Source: Lithodes maja
Taxonomy: Eukaryota > Arthropoda > Malacostraca > Decapoda > Lithodidae
Direction of reading: 5' to 3'
Assembly (NCBI GenBank): GCA_037953745.1
Contig: JBAKBP010000783.1
Coordinates: forward strand, 186,001 to 250,000
Length of the DNA stretch: 64,000 bases
Shown: piece after piece, positions 45,518 to 56,489 of the stretch
How positions within the stretch are numbered: position 1 is the first letter of the stretch
Layout: the number at the start of each line of letters is the position of its first letter
The notes under the pieces: generated by a model
What the model saw: only the letters and a program-made list of their open reading frames with translations
Told to the model about the DNA's origin: nothing
Databases searched by the model: none
Position numbers and translations under genes: made by a program

Positions 45518-48500
45518 ATGTCGTGCCCTAGTACTGACGAGGAGCGAGAGATGCTATTTGAGGAGGTGCCGTTAGTAACTAGTGAGGAGGATGCTAGACT
45601 TTTTGTGAGTAAGCAGTACCATGTGACGGAGGAGAGGCTGACTGGGGTGAATGTTTATGGCTTGCACCTGATAGCCAAGGTTTTGGGTCTATCCAATGTA
45701 GGAGGGATGTCCAAGGGGGAGCTGATTTCCTGGGTGTTGCGTGGGCGACATGGGGTTTCGGAGGAGAGGGCGTTTGGGGGGGTTCCTCCCCAGATCCCCT
45801 CTCACTCGACTCCCACAGTGCCGTCCACTCAGTTGCCGGAGGTTAGCACTCTCCCACAGAGGGATGAGCATTGGAAGATTGGAGTGCCCTCGGGCGGTGC
45901 GTATGGTGGTTCCCCAGTTCTTGCCCCCCCTCCTTCAGTAGTGGCAGCTCCCTCTTCCGGCCTGTCTCCTGAGATGATATTTAAACTCGAGCTTGCTAAA
46001 ATGGAGAATGAGGCTAGGAAGCAGGAGATGGAGAATGAGTCTAGGAGGCAGGAGAATGAGACTAGGAGGCAGGAGAATGAGACTAGGAAGCAGGAGAATG
46101 AGACTAGGAAGCAGGAGAAGGAGATTGAGGCTGAGATTAGGAGGCACGAGGCTGAGCTTAGGTACGACTCAGAGAAATATTGTGCTCAAATAGATTTAGA
46201 TAAGACTCGTGCAGAGTCAACAGGGATTCGGATGGGCCGTGAGGGCCAAGTAAGAGAACAGTCCTTGTCCCACTTAGTCAAGTTGGTGCCGGCATTTAGT
46301 GAAACTGAAGTCACAGAATTTTTTAATCGTTTTGAGAAGAAGTGTAGGGAGCATAATTGGCCTGAAGAGAAGTGGGCAGCTCTAGTCTCCTCAAGACTTA
46401 CGGGTAAGGGTCTGAAGGCTTATGATGCACTGCCTTTAGAGTCTTGCATTGACTACCCAGTATTGAAGAGAGCTGTCCTACGGGCATACGAGTTGCAACC
46501 AGAAACATATCGATTGAAGTTTCGGGGTGTTACGAAGACTAGGGAGGCGACCTTTCTTGAACATGCCCGGGACTTAAAAGATGCACTTGCTAACTGGACA
46601 CGTTCTGAGAAAGCTGAGACGGCCGAACAGTTGACTGAGCTGTTTCTGCTCGAGCAGTTTTATAAGTGTACTGGTGCAGATATGACTTTAACTATTAAAG
46701 AAAAGAACCCTAAAACTCTACAGGAGGCAGCTGAGATGGCTGACCTCCGGCTATCATTAATTCGTGGGTGCGGGTCTGCCCAGCGTAGTGAGGCAGGTAA
46801 CAAGGGGCGTGACACCCCACCCCCCCGAGTTAGTGATATACATTATGCAAACAAGTACAAGAGCTATGATACCAAGACTGACCACAAGACTAACACCGTC
46901 CCATTTAAGAAGGGGCCGGGCCCTTCCCAGTACCAAGGGAAGCCCAGAGGGGAGTTGGAGTGTTATCTTTGTCATGAAAAGGGGCACTTTGCAAGAGTCT
47001 GTCCTAGCAAACCACCTACAGCAGCTGTGTCTTTGGCCTGCAACATTGGTGTGTCTCCGAAGTCTTCTGAGTTTGCCCGGGGCAGTTCGTCAGAGGCTGA
47101 GGCACAGCCAATGCAGAAACACCTGAGAGGCTCGAACCCTGCTCAGGATGTTTTTTGCGACCATAGAGGACGGGGTTGCGTGATGTGGGCGGGGCGCAAG
47201 CATGGAGTAGAGGTCTTGCGTGATACAGGTGCTTCCCAGACTCTGATGAACAATTTGACTGGCTACCCTATAAATGCGGCTCGGGTGGTAGTGGTGCAGG
47301 GTATTAATGCAACTCGGTCATACCCGCTGGTGCGGTTGGAGTTGGAGGTGGATGGTGTGACACGTGAATTGGATGTTGGGATTGTGGAGAAACTGCCAGT
47401 GGAGGGCGTCGACCTTCTTCTCGGTAACGACTTTGCAATGCCCGCTTCTGAGGTTCTACCCTTAGTCGTTGCCGAGAGGACAGCCGACGTGAGTGGGGGA
47501 GAGCAAGAGTGTGTCGAGCGGTGCCAGGCACAACCCATGGCGTGTGCTGTCACCTGGGCTCGGACAGCTAAAGTGTCACAGCCTAGTCCTCCGTCTTCCG
47601 ACCAGCAGAGGAACGATCAACAGGAGGAGGCTAAAGCTGGAGTTGGTTTTAAGAGTTTTGACTCGGCGGCTCTCCTGGTTGATTCAGTATTAGCACCTAT
47701 GTTAGAGTCTGGAGAGGCCCCAGGACCTGTCACAGCTAGTGAGGAGGTAGGGCCGGAAGAGACTCCGAGGCAGCAACGTTGCACACGGAGAGAAAAAAGG
47801 ATTGCTCAGTTTGATATTGGGGAAGGATTTGGGTTGCTTCGGAAGCATCTAGACAGGTTGGTTCCCTCAGATATTTGTAAACTGCAGTTGGAGGATCCGG
47901 AAGTTCAGAAGTGTGGTAATGGTGCTGTCGAGATTAAACACGAGGACGGGGAAGCATGTCATGTGAACCTGTTGGAGGAGTTTGTGAGGCAACCACCTGA
48001 GCAGCCTACTGTCCCTGCGTTGGTCTGCCGCGGCCAAGGTGGAGAAGGAGAGGGGGGCAGTAGGGCACAGGTGGAGGAGAGTAGGGATTGTCATGTCTCG
48101 GCGAAGCAGTGGGCGGGGGACACGAGTCTGGTGGCTGTGGAAGTGCTAGAGCACCTGCCTGAGCAGCAGTGTGCAGCACTCCAGCACCAGCTCGGTTCAT
48201 ACCCCACTGGTTGTGCCGAGCCCCTGAGTCTCACAACTCGGGCGGTGCGAGATGTTCCGCAGGCAGGTCATGTGACTGTTAAAAGACCGTTAGCCTCGTT
48301 GTTTCGGTGGTTTAAGGTGGGCGACGAGGCCTTGGCATGGTTGCCAGGTCAGGGTCGACCCATGGCTGCCAAGGGTGGTGGTCAAAAGGAGGACACTGAG
48401 CAGATTGGTAAGGTCGGCTGTGGTATCGCAGTGCCCGGTCGTCGCATAGCCTCCCAATGCTGCTCTAGTCTAATGCAACAGCCCTACCACAGACCGACTG

Positions 48501-49354
48501 TATCTGGCCATGTCGCTGAAAGCGGTGATGCTGCGCAGGCAGATGTCGTCACAAGGAATGCGGGGGTGCGCATGTACGGTATCGGCGGGGAAGCCTTAGC
48601 AATAATGAACTGTGGGAGTGACTGCACGGGTGGTACTGATTGTCCCTCTCATGACCTGGCTGTTCTAGGGACGAAGGTGGAGAAGGAGGGAGACTACAGG
48701 TTAGAAGCTGCGGTCTCGGCTGGGTTGTGGGAGGGCACAAGGCATGTTGTTCGTGGAGACAGTGCAAGGCAGTTATTTACTAGGCTATGGCAGTACTTTC
48801 GCATGTTTGTTGCTTCTCCAGGCCTGAGGTACGGGGTAGAATCCGACATGCAGGCTGGAGATAGTGCAAGGCTCAGTTTAATTCCCTGCCGTATAAATCC
48901 TGCTCGACAGCCTATGGTGCAAGCAGAGCTGGATTACATGTGGACGAAGGATCTGAGGGATAAGGAATGTCGTGAGTGGTCGTTGCTTGTAACTTTGTCC
49001 GAGCGTGCTAAAGAGGTATGTGGTTTTGTTGTGGACGGGAGTACCTACCAGTGCAATGTTGTGCCTGACGGACTTAAGAATGCACCAGCAACGTGTCAGA
49101 GCCTGATGAATGAAAGTGAAAAGGACGATGATGCGCTGGGGCATTTCGAGATCTATGTTCCAGCCTATGGTCCGGTCGGTGTAGTTTGCCCAGATCATTA
49201 CCCTCTCGAGATCTTGGACCAGTTTCACAATCGGAATATGAGGCTGACCAGGTGGTCACTAAGGTTATTGGTATATAACCTGGACATAAGCCATATTGCC
49301 GGTTGTGACAACGAGGTTGCATGTGGTCGTTCAGGGGTATATGATCCTAGGTAA
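45518..49354 (+). CDS. Gag-protease polyprotein with RT/RNase H scraps
   Basis: One frame of 1,278 codons from ATG 45518 (15 nt inside the open frame). Residues about 45-85 include a SAP-like stretch; about 160-215 are a Glu/Arg-rich coiled coil built from RKQENET-type heptads. About 253-415 is a capsid of the SCAN-like Gag type (LVPAFSETEVTEFFNRFEK, AYELQPETYRLKFRGV). A CCHC knuckle, CYLCHEKGHFARVC, is at 482-495. The retropepsin motif DTGAS is at 569-573. From about 650 to 1130 the sequence is not recognisable. RT pieces follow (VQAELDYM at 1134, GLKNAPATCQ at 1185) and an RNase H-end piece (NRNMRLTRWSLRL, about 1239). The RT catalytic YxDD box and all integrase are missing, yet no stop interrupts the frame. 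Gag packages element RNA, so this could be a Gag-supplying or parasitic derivative. Confidence 0.88.
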   Translation: MSCPSTDEEREMLFEEVPLVTSEEDARLFVSKQYHVTEERLTGVNVYGLHLIAKVLGLSNVGGMSKGELISWVLRGRHGVSEERAFGGVPPQIPSHSTPTVPSTQLPEVSTLPQRDEHWKIGVPSGGAYGGSPVLAPPPSVVAAPSSGLSPEMIFKLELAKMENEARKQEMENESRRQENETRRQENETRKQENETRKQEKEIEAEIRRHEAELRYDSEKYCAQIDLDKTRAESTGIRMGREGQVREQSLSHLVKLVPAFSETEVTEFFNRFEKKCREHNWPEEKWAALVSSRLTGKGLKAYDALPLESCIDYPVLKRAVLRAYELQPETYRLKFRGVTKTREATFLEHARDLKDALANWTRSEKAETAEQLTELFLLEQFYKCTGADMTLTIKEKNPKTLQEAAEMADLRLSLIRGCGSAQRSEAGNKGRDTPPPRVSDIHYANKYKSYDTKTDHKTNTVPFKKGPGPSQYQGKPRGELECYLCHEKGHFARVCPSKPPTAAVSLACNIGVSPKSSEFARGSSSEAEAQPMQKHLRGSNPAQDVFCDHRGRGCVMWAGRKHGVEVLRDTGASQTLMNNLTGYPINAARVVVVQGINATRSYPLVRLELEVDGVTRELDVGIVEKLPVEGVDLLLGNDFAMPASEVLPLVVAERTADVSGGEQECVERCQAQPMACAVTWARTAKVSQPSPPSSDQQRNDQQEEAKAGVGFKSFDSAALLVDSVLAPMLESGEAPGPVTASEEVGPEETPRQQRCTRREKRIAQFDIGEGFGLLRKHLDRLVPSDICKLQLEDPEVQKCGNGAVEIKHEDGEACHVNLLEEFVRQPPEQPTVPALVCRGQGGEGEGGSRAQVEESRDCHVSAKQWAGDTSLVAVEVLEHLPEQQCAALQHQLGSYPTGCAEPLSLTTRAVRDVPQAGHVTVKRPLASLFRWFKVGDEALAWLPGQGRPMAAKGGGQKEDTEQIGKVGCGIAVPGRRIASQCCSSLMQQPYHRPTVSGHVAESGDAAQADVVTRNAGVRMYGIGGEALAIMNCGSDCTGGTDCPSHDLAVLGTKVEKEGDYRLEAAVSAGLWEGTRHVVRGDSARQLFTRLWQYFRMFVASPGLRYGVESDMQAGDSARLSLIPCRINPARQPMVQAELDYMWTKDLRDKECREWSLLVTLSERAKEVCGFVVDGSTYQCNVVPDGLKNAPATCQSLMNESEKDDDALGHFEIYVPAYGPVGVVCPDHYPLEILDQFHNRNMRLTRWSLRLLVYNLDISHIAGCDNEVACGRSGVYDPR

Positions 49355-49830
49355 ATTGACACACGGGTAGCCTCCTGCTTTGGTTTGAGTAGTATTTTGC
49401 GCTTGGTGCTTGTTGGCTCGCGGTTGTAGCCCAGCGTATTGGGTCGTAAAGCAGGATTGTTGAGCGTTTGGTATAGAAGAAAATAGGCTGCCCTTATAGT
49501 GCAGCCGGAAAAAAACATATTAAAATATAAAAATCATATAAAAACTCTTTCTTTTTGATATAGATAATTGTATAAGTTTGTCATAGCCTATAATGTTTGA
49601 GTAGTCCACGAACTATCAAACGGCTGAGCTGCTGTAAGCTCGCTCTGGGAGCATGATATTATATCTTTTACTATTGTTGGGAGGAGTTATGAAATGTGAA
49701 TTTTTTTTTTATAAGATGTGTTTTAGTGATAAACTCAGCGTTGTTTTAGTGCCATGCGGTCGCTGGGTGTGAGGGGTTTGATGGGGTTCTGTATATCAGA
49801 TTTTAGCTCAGGGTTGAGCAAGTAAAATCT
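49355..49830 (+). other. 3' untranslated internal region
   Basis: Between the ORF stop and the polypurine tract. No integrase or envelope-like remnant is visible. Confidence 0.6.
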
Positions 49831-49839
49831 TGGGGGAGG
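49831..49839 (+). other. Polypurine tract
   Basis: TGGGGGAGG directly before the 3' LTR. It is the expected primer site for plus-strand DNA synthesis in LTR elements. Confidence 0.75.
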
Positions 49840-51673
49840 TGTGACGCATGTCGAGTATGAGCATGCTGTACAGAACGCCCAGTCAGGCCCCACTCTCGCT
49901 AGGATCGTCAGGGCAGGAACTTTGGCTGTAGTCTGTGTAGAGTTTCCTAACTCAGTTTATGTGAACCGTTGTACTATAAGTATTATCATTATGTATTTTG
50001 TTTTCTTCTAAGTCAACGAGTTCTATTTTATATCATTAGATATAAGTATTGTGTGTGGGACTTATATACAATGAAGAGAGAGAGAGTTATGTAACACCGA
50101 CCAGTGAGCGCGCCACGAGAGATAGGCCTAATTCCCTCCTCCCTTCCTCCCTTTCAGCGCGTGGGAAGTTCTTTGTCAATCCCAGATTGAGAGAATATGA
50201 CGTCATGATTGCCAGTGGGCGGTCCTTAAGTAGTTTGAGATATGCCGCTAGAGGGCCGAGTATAAAAAGAGAGGTTTTTGCCACCATGCTTCAGAACTCA
50301 TCAGGCAAAGCGACCTCTCATATCCCTTGCAACTATCCATATTCTTCCGACTGATGTGAACTTTCTCTACTCTCTGAACAGCCTACCTTCTTCTCTTCTC
50401 GTCCCTGTTTATAACCTCAATGACCCCTTTGGTGCAGATTTAGTCAGCCAAAGTATTATCGCTTGAGTTCTCCCGAGATAAGTGCCTGTTAGATAGCCTA
50501 TTTTGGAAGGGTCAACTAGAATAGGATTGATTGATGTTTGTTGCACTCGTATATGTATTTCCCTGTGTACTATTATTCATGTTCCTGTTTTCTGCTGGTT
50601 TAGGTAATGCTAGACTGGGATAGGGTTCCTCGAGTTGTGATTTCCTATGAGTGCTAGGTTGGTTGAGCCAGCACAATTGCAACGGAGACGTGGGAAGCCT
50701 GGGGGGTCTTTTTGATTGTGTACCGTGGGAGTTTAGCACTGTGTTGCGAGTGAGGGCTTTTGCCTGTGCCACCCAACACTGTGCTATCTCATTTGCTTGA
50801 CTTTGAGAGGATCGCCAGGAGAGAACCAGATACTAGTGATCTGGATCTCTCAAGAGAGCATCCCGTCAATTACCGTAATTTGGCCGCACAGTCTTAAGGA
50901 CCTCGCTAGGCTACGAGCCGCTTGCTCAGCCATTGTCTCTTAACCTTAGATATCCCAGCTAGACTTTGCTCGACCAGCAGATACAGCATAGTATTGAAGC
51001 TTCTCCTTATGTATATTATTGTTTAAGCACTATTGATTTCATGTGTGGCACGCTTAGCTACTTCAGAGATTAGTGGCCCACGAGCACAATCTTAGTAGGC
51101 TATTGCCAGTGCATTGTCGGAGTACTTCTTCTTAATGTTTGCCATATCCTATTGCTTATTCTTATAATTCTTCTTATGTCAATTTAAAGCCTTTAATTAC
51201 CAGTGAGTTATTCATTAAATTGCTGTTCAAAATCCGATACTTACTTCTTACGAGTATTCGAGAAGCATCTAACTTATCAGAAGATTCCTTGCTTGATGCT
51301 CGAGGACTATTGTTTAACGTAACGTAATAGTGCCGATCCGAAGTAGAGGGTGGAGGACTTCTTAAGTTCTTAGTTCAAGGGTGGATTACTTCGGCTTCGG
51401 CCAACACTATTCTTTAGTGTTGTAGTACTTTCTTCTTTGTTTGATTGTTGACCAGACTAGATAACTCCCGTCTTGTTATTAGTCTGTTGTGTGAAACGCT
51501 AGTACCGAGTTCTTGTATACCCCGTTATAGCAGATAGAACTCTGGAGGGTAGTGGTGTTTTTTGTTCGGCTGGCAGTACTCTGGGGTTGGGATCGTGTGT
51601 TTCCGTTGTGGCAGCGAGCCATACTCGAGTCCTGTGTAAGAGCCCTAGTGTACCCGAGTGCCCGGTCGTAACA
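49840..51673 (+). repeat. 3' LTR
   Basis: 1,834 bp, same ends and apparently the same sequence as the 5' LTR. It is followed by the TTAG duplication. Confidence 0.93.
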
Positions 51674-51677
51674 TTAG

Positions 51678-52164
51678 TGAAATCTCTAAACAGCACAGTA
51701 AGATGTAGTACTGCTAAAGAGAATCTTGGGTAGTATCTGATGGGTCTGGTCCTGGTTATCTTGCGTCCATGATGTTGGGGGCTAACGACTGGTTCCGCGG
51801 CCGTCCAGGGGGGCCATATGTGTGAAGTTCTTAAATACGTGGGCAGGTCCTTCTATCCAAATCTGCCACGGAGTCTGCCGGCTCTGGGATCTCACTCCGG
51901 AACAACACAAGGGCAGAGCTAGAAGTTAACTGCAGGGTAGTGACCCCTGGTTGGTGTCTAGCTTTCAACTGATTTGACTGGGGGCGGGAGTTAGATTTAT
52001 AGGCTCGGTTCTGGACCCTGTAGACAGTAGGGATCTCGAGTCTTATGAACTTAATTGAGCTCTCAATAGAAATGGAGACTAGGTAAGATGGTATTTACTG
52101 TTGTGGCACAGGGCTATAGGAAGCCTTTATATTTTCATATAACTGAGCCTTAGTAAGAGGTACT
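51678..52164. other. Non-coding, right flank of the Gypsy insertion
   Basis: Continuation of 42865-43465. It contains GGCCGTCCAGGGGGGCC and a minus-strand CCTATAAATC. No gene. Confidence 0.35.
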
Positions 52165-54377
52165 TGTTACGACCGGGCACTCGGGTACACTAGGGCTCTC
52201 AAACAGGACTCGAGTATGGCTCGCTGCCACAACGGAAACACACGATCCCAACCCCAGAGTACTGCCAGCCGAACAAAAAACACCAATACCCTCCAGAGTT
52301 CTATCTGCTATAACGGGGTATACAAGAACTCGGTACTAGCGTTTCACAACAGACTAATAAAGAGACGGGAGTTATCTAGTCTGGTCAACAATCAAACAAA
52401 GAAGTAAATACAACAACACCAAAGAATAGTGTTGGCCGAAGCCGAAGTAATCCACCCTTGACTAAGAACTTAAGAAGTCCTCCACCCTCTACTTCGGATC
52501 GGCACTATTACGTTACGTTAAACAATAGTCCTCGAGCATCGAGCAAGGAATCTTCTGATAAAGTTAGATGCTTCTCGGATACTCGTAAGAAGTAAGTATC
52601 GGATTTTGAACAGCAATTCAATAAGCAACACACTGGCAATTAACTAACATTAAAGGCTTTAAATTGACATAAGAAGAATTATAAGAATAGACAATAGTAA
52701 ATGGCAAACATTAAAAAGAAGTACTCCGACAATGCACCGGCAATAGCCTACTAGGATTGTGCTCGTGGGCCACTAATCTCTAAAGTAGCTAAGCATGCCA
52801 CACATGAAATCAATAGTGCATAAACAATAACATACATAAGGAAAGCTTCAATACTATGCTGTATCTGCTGACCGAGCAAAGTCTAGCTGGGATGTAGTAG
52901 GCTAGGAAACAATGGCTGAGCAAGCGGCTCGTAGCCTAGCGAGGTCCTTAAGGCTGTGCGGCCAAATTACGTTAATTGACGGGATGCTCTCTTGAGAGAT
53001 CCAGATCACTAGTATCTGGTTCTCTCCTGGCGATCCTCTCAAAGTCAAGCAAACGAGTTAGCACAGTGTTGGGTGGCAGAGGCAAAAGCCCTCACTCGCA
53101 ACACAGCGCTAAACTCACAAGGTACACAGTCAGAAAGACCACCTAGGCTTCCCCAAGTCTCCGTTGCGATTGTACAGGTTCAACAAAACCTAATACACAT
53201 AGGGAATCACAACTCCAGTAGCCTTATCCCAGTCTAGCATTACTTAGATCAGCAGAAAACAGGAACATGAATAATCATACACAGGGAAATGCATATACTA
53301 GTGCAACAAACATTAATCAATCCTATTCTAGTTATCCCTTCCAAAATAGGCTATCTAATAGGCATATATCTCGTGAGAACTCAAGCGATAATACTTTGGC
53401 TGACTAGCTCTGCACCAAAGGGATCATTGAGGTTAAAAAGGGTCGGGAAAAGAAGAAGGTAGGCGGTACAGAGAGTAGAGAAAGTTCACATCAGTCGGAA
53501 GAATATGTATAGTTGCAAGGGATATGAGAAGTCGCTCTGCCTAATGAGTTCTGAAGAATATGTGGCGAGACTTCCCTTTTTATACTCGGCCCTCTAGTGA
53601 GCATATCGCAAACTACTAAGGACCGCCCACTGGCAATCATTACGTAATATTCTCTCTCAATCTGGGATCGACAAAGGATTTCCCACGCGCTGAGGAGGGA
53701 GGAGGGAGTTAGGCCTACCTGCCGCGTGGCGCACTCACTGTCCCCCGTTACGTAATCTCTCTCTCTCCTCTCATCATTACAAATAAGTCCCACACATAAT
53801 CTATCTATCTATCTATCTATCTATATGCTCAGGCCCAATCCCCATTTTGGGGGTAGCCGACTCAAGACAGAGCAAGAACAGGGAAAACACAAAAACAGCA
53901 TAAAACAAAAAATAAACACAGATAAAAAACACAAACTCACACACATCCAGGTCACCCAGGAGAAGACCCAGAGACCAGGGTTACCAAGGTCGCTCCAGCA
54001 CTCCCCCAGCCCCTGACCACCCGCAGAGGTTCCGATCTCGGCAGGCAGACATGCAGCGGAGCCAAAGCCACAAGCCCTCCCACCACACTTCCAGGCACAC
54101 CCTTCATATTAATCGTCCCCCCGGGCCAGGCGCCTGATGGACTATTATCTAGTCGAACTTGCACATAATACTTATAATTAATGATATAAAATAGAACTCA
54201 TTGACTCAGATGAAAACAAAATACATATTTATAATACTTATAGTACAACGGCTCACATAAACTAAGTTAGGAAACTCTACACAGACTACAGCCAAAGTTC
54301 CTGCCCTGACGATCCTAGCGAGAGTGGGGCCTGACTGGGCGTTCTGTACAGCATGCTCATACTCGACATGCGTCACA
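52165..54377 (-). repeat. Inverted solo LTR of the same Gypsy family
   Basis: Reverse-complement match of the 1,834-bp LTR, running from TGTTACGACC to CGTCACA. Minus a 369-bp insertion and its duplication it is about 1,844 bp. Substitutions and small indels are visible throughout, so it is older than the complete element. Neither side has a PBS or polypurine tract, so it is a solo LTR; the target duplication is not recognisable. Confidence 0.9.
53801..54161 (-). mobile_element. SINE-like retroposon with (ATAG)n tail inside the solo LTR
   Basis: 361 bp flanked by CACATAAT (53793-53800 and 54162-54169). On the minus strand it begins CAAGTTCGACTAGATAAT and ends GGGATTGGGCCTGAGCATAT followed by ATAG repeats. 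The uninterrupted LTR supplies the empty site. Related tails are at 59412 and, more diverged, 33925. No A/B-box was found, so it may be a 5'-truncated LINE 3' end. Confidence 0.8.
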
Positions 54378-54394
54378 CATCAGACACGGGTTCA

Positions 54395-56330
54395 ACAATA
54401 CACCTACCTCCTGCGTGTCGTAGGAGGCGACTAAAGAGGTTGGGTCGGTGGGCTTGCGACCCCCACGCGTGAAAAATACTTAAGCAACGAATAACGAACG
54501 AACAGCCTCGGATGTAGATGGACCTTATGTTGATGAACCCCGACCGACTATGGACAATCTTAGAATAGCGACATGGAATGTGAGAGGCATGAATGATGAA
54601 ACAAAAGAGAGAGAGGTCCTGGAAGTGTTAGTGAATGCCAGGCTGGATGTATGTGGAATGACTGAGACCATAATGGAGGGGTACAGATGTGAGAGAGTGG
54701 GAGTGTGGAATGGGTGTGTGTGCTGGTGGGAGTGAGGGAGCAGCGAGAGAAGGTGCGTGTTTGTTTGTAAGTAACAAATGGAAGGAGCGTGTAAGAGACT
54801 ATGGGTCTTTGGGTTCAAGGGTTGTGTGGGTGAGAATGAAAGTAGGAATACAAACGTGGGTGATTGTGTGTATGTATGCTGTGACAGAGGATAAACTTGT
54901 AAGAGAGAAAGAGGAGTTCTGGGTGAATGTGGAGGCGTGCCTGGATAAGTTTGGCAAGAACGAAAGAATATTTCTGATTGGGGATATGAATGGGAGGAAG
55001 GTGAGTGATAAGAAAGTTGATGTAGTGGTGGGAGAGTGGGGGGTACCATCAGAGGTGAATGGGAATGGTAGTGCACTTGTGGACGTATGTGTGGGGAGGA
55101 GGCTGTGGATAGCCAACACCTTCTTCCGACACAGAATGGTACACAGGTATACATGGAAAGTGGTGTGGAGGAAGAAGGATAAGGGTAAGACAGCGGTGGA
55201 ACGAAAGGCACTGATTGATTATATATGTGTGGATAAACGAATGAAGAAATCTGTGCTGGATGCTAGGGTGTATAGGGGTATTGGAGGGGGTCTGTCTGAT
55301 CATTATGTAGTAGTAGCCAACATTAGGATACAAAAGAAGTGGGTGAGGAGAGATGGAGGGAGGTGAGAGGAAGGTGGAATGGCGAGGAGGGTGGAGAGGC
55401 TACAGGAGGAGGAAATTAGGGAAGAGTACAGGAGAGCAGTATAAAGACGACTAGGTAGTTTTGACCTGGAAGGTATGAAGGAAGTGGAAGAGATGAGCAA
55501 AGTGTTTAAGGAAGAGATCTGTGCAGCATGTGAGGAGGTGTGTGGAGTAAGGAGAAGAGGGAGGGGAGTGAAGGTACAGCATGGTGGACAGAAGAGGTAA
55601 AAATAGATGTGGAAGACAAGAAGAAAGCGTAAAGAGAGTGGTTGGGTAGTAGAGTGAATGAAGATTTGGAGAGACAGCAACAAGTGAGGTACATGGAGAA
55701 AAAGAGAGTAGTGAAGGAAAGTAAGAGAAGAGTAGATGAGGATTTTGGAAGGAATCTGAGTGTAAAATGGAGGGAGTGTAAGAAACTTCTGGAAAGAAGT
55801 CAAGAAAGTTAGGGAAGGTAGCAAGGGAAACAGTGAGGGTGTGAAAGATAAGAATGGGAGAGTTCTAGCCGAGAAGCAAGAGAGAGTCGAAAGATGGAGG
55901 GAATACTTCATGAGAGAGTGAGAGCAAGAACGGAGAACTGGATAGTTGACTAGCAGGGCGGTTTTAGGAAGGGTAGAGGATGTGTAGATCAGATTTTTAC
56001 CCTGAATTGTGTTGTGGAGAAATATCTGGAGAAGCAACAAAAGGTGTATGTTGCCTTTATGGACTTGGAGAAGGCCTATGACAGAGTGGATAGAGAAGGT
56101 ATGTGGAAAGTACTTAGAATATATGGAGCAGATGGCAAGTTGCTGAAAGCAGTGAAGAGCATGTATGAGGGTGCAAAGGTGGCAGTACATGTGGAGAATG
56201 AGCAGAGCGAGTTCTTTGACCTGAATGTTGGGTTGAAACAGGGGTGTGTGATGTCCCCGTGATTGTTTACTGTATATATGGATGGAGTCATGAAAGAAAT
56301 ACAAGGAAGAGCAGTGGATGTTGGTGTATC
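54395..56330 (+). pseudogene. RTE-like LINE with endonuclease and partial RT
   Basis: A 5' leader contains GTCGTAGGAGGCGACTAAAG (about 54415). The endonuclease starts at 54550 (LRIATWNVRGMN, then a TET motif with the catalytic Glu), changes frame near 54730, and continues to 55366 with IFLIGDMNGR, ALIDYICVD and LSDHYVVVANIR. All main APE-type motifs are present across the break. 55367-55925 is a frame-shifted linker. A deletion then joins to RT at 55950-56262 (GGFRKGRGCVDQIF, FMDLEKAYDRVDREGMWKV, GLKQGCVMSP, stop). The catalytic YADD region and C terminus are missing. It is the same lineage as 11999-14330. Dead. Confidence 0.85.
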
Positions 56331-56489
56331 GCTGATAACATGCGCTGTCCGTCTAATATACTCATTTCTAATTCTGTCCATCCTTGTCAATCCCATAGAA
56401 TGCTCGTAGAATGTGTAGGCCTAATATATTTATATTGGTTACTTGACCGTGTTCATGTGTTCCTAACATCCTGTGACTATAGTTCTTAA

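Larger units (their letters stand above)
43466..51677 (+). mobile_element. Ty3/Gypsy-type LTR element, complete structure but pol-deleted
   Basis: Whole element with its TTAG target duplications (43466-43469 and 51674-51677). Two 1,834-bp LTRs with TG...CA ends surround a 4,536-bp internal region with primer-binding site, one long ORF and a polypurine tract. If the LTR is taken to end at TAAC, the duplication would be ATTAG. The internal region is too short for a full pol; most RT and all integrase are absent. It would have to move with enzymes supplied in trans. Confidence 0.9.

Noticed and set aside
49074..49354. Functional RNase H or integrase in the Gypsy element
   Set aside because: Only short collinear scraps of RT and RNase H remain. 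The catalytic boxes and any integrase HHCC or DDE motif are absent.
54525..56396. Long minus-strand frames (228, 333 and other codons) opposite the RTE-like LINE
   Set aside because: They are antisense shadows of purine-rich LINE coding sequence, with Ser/Leu/His/Pro-rich low-complexity translations.
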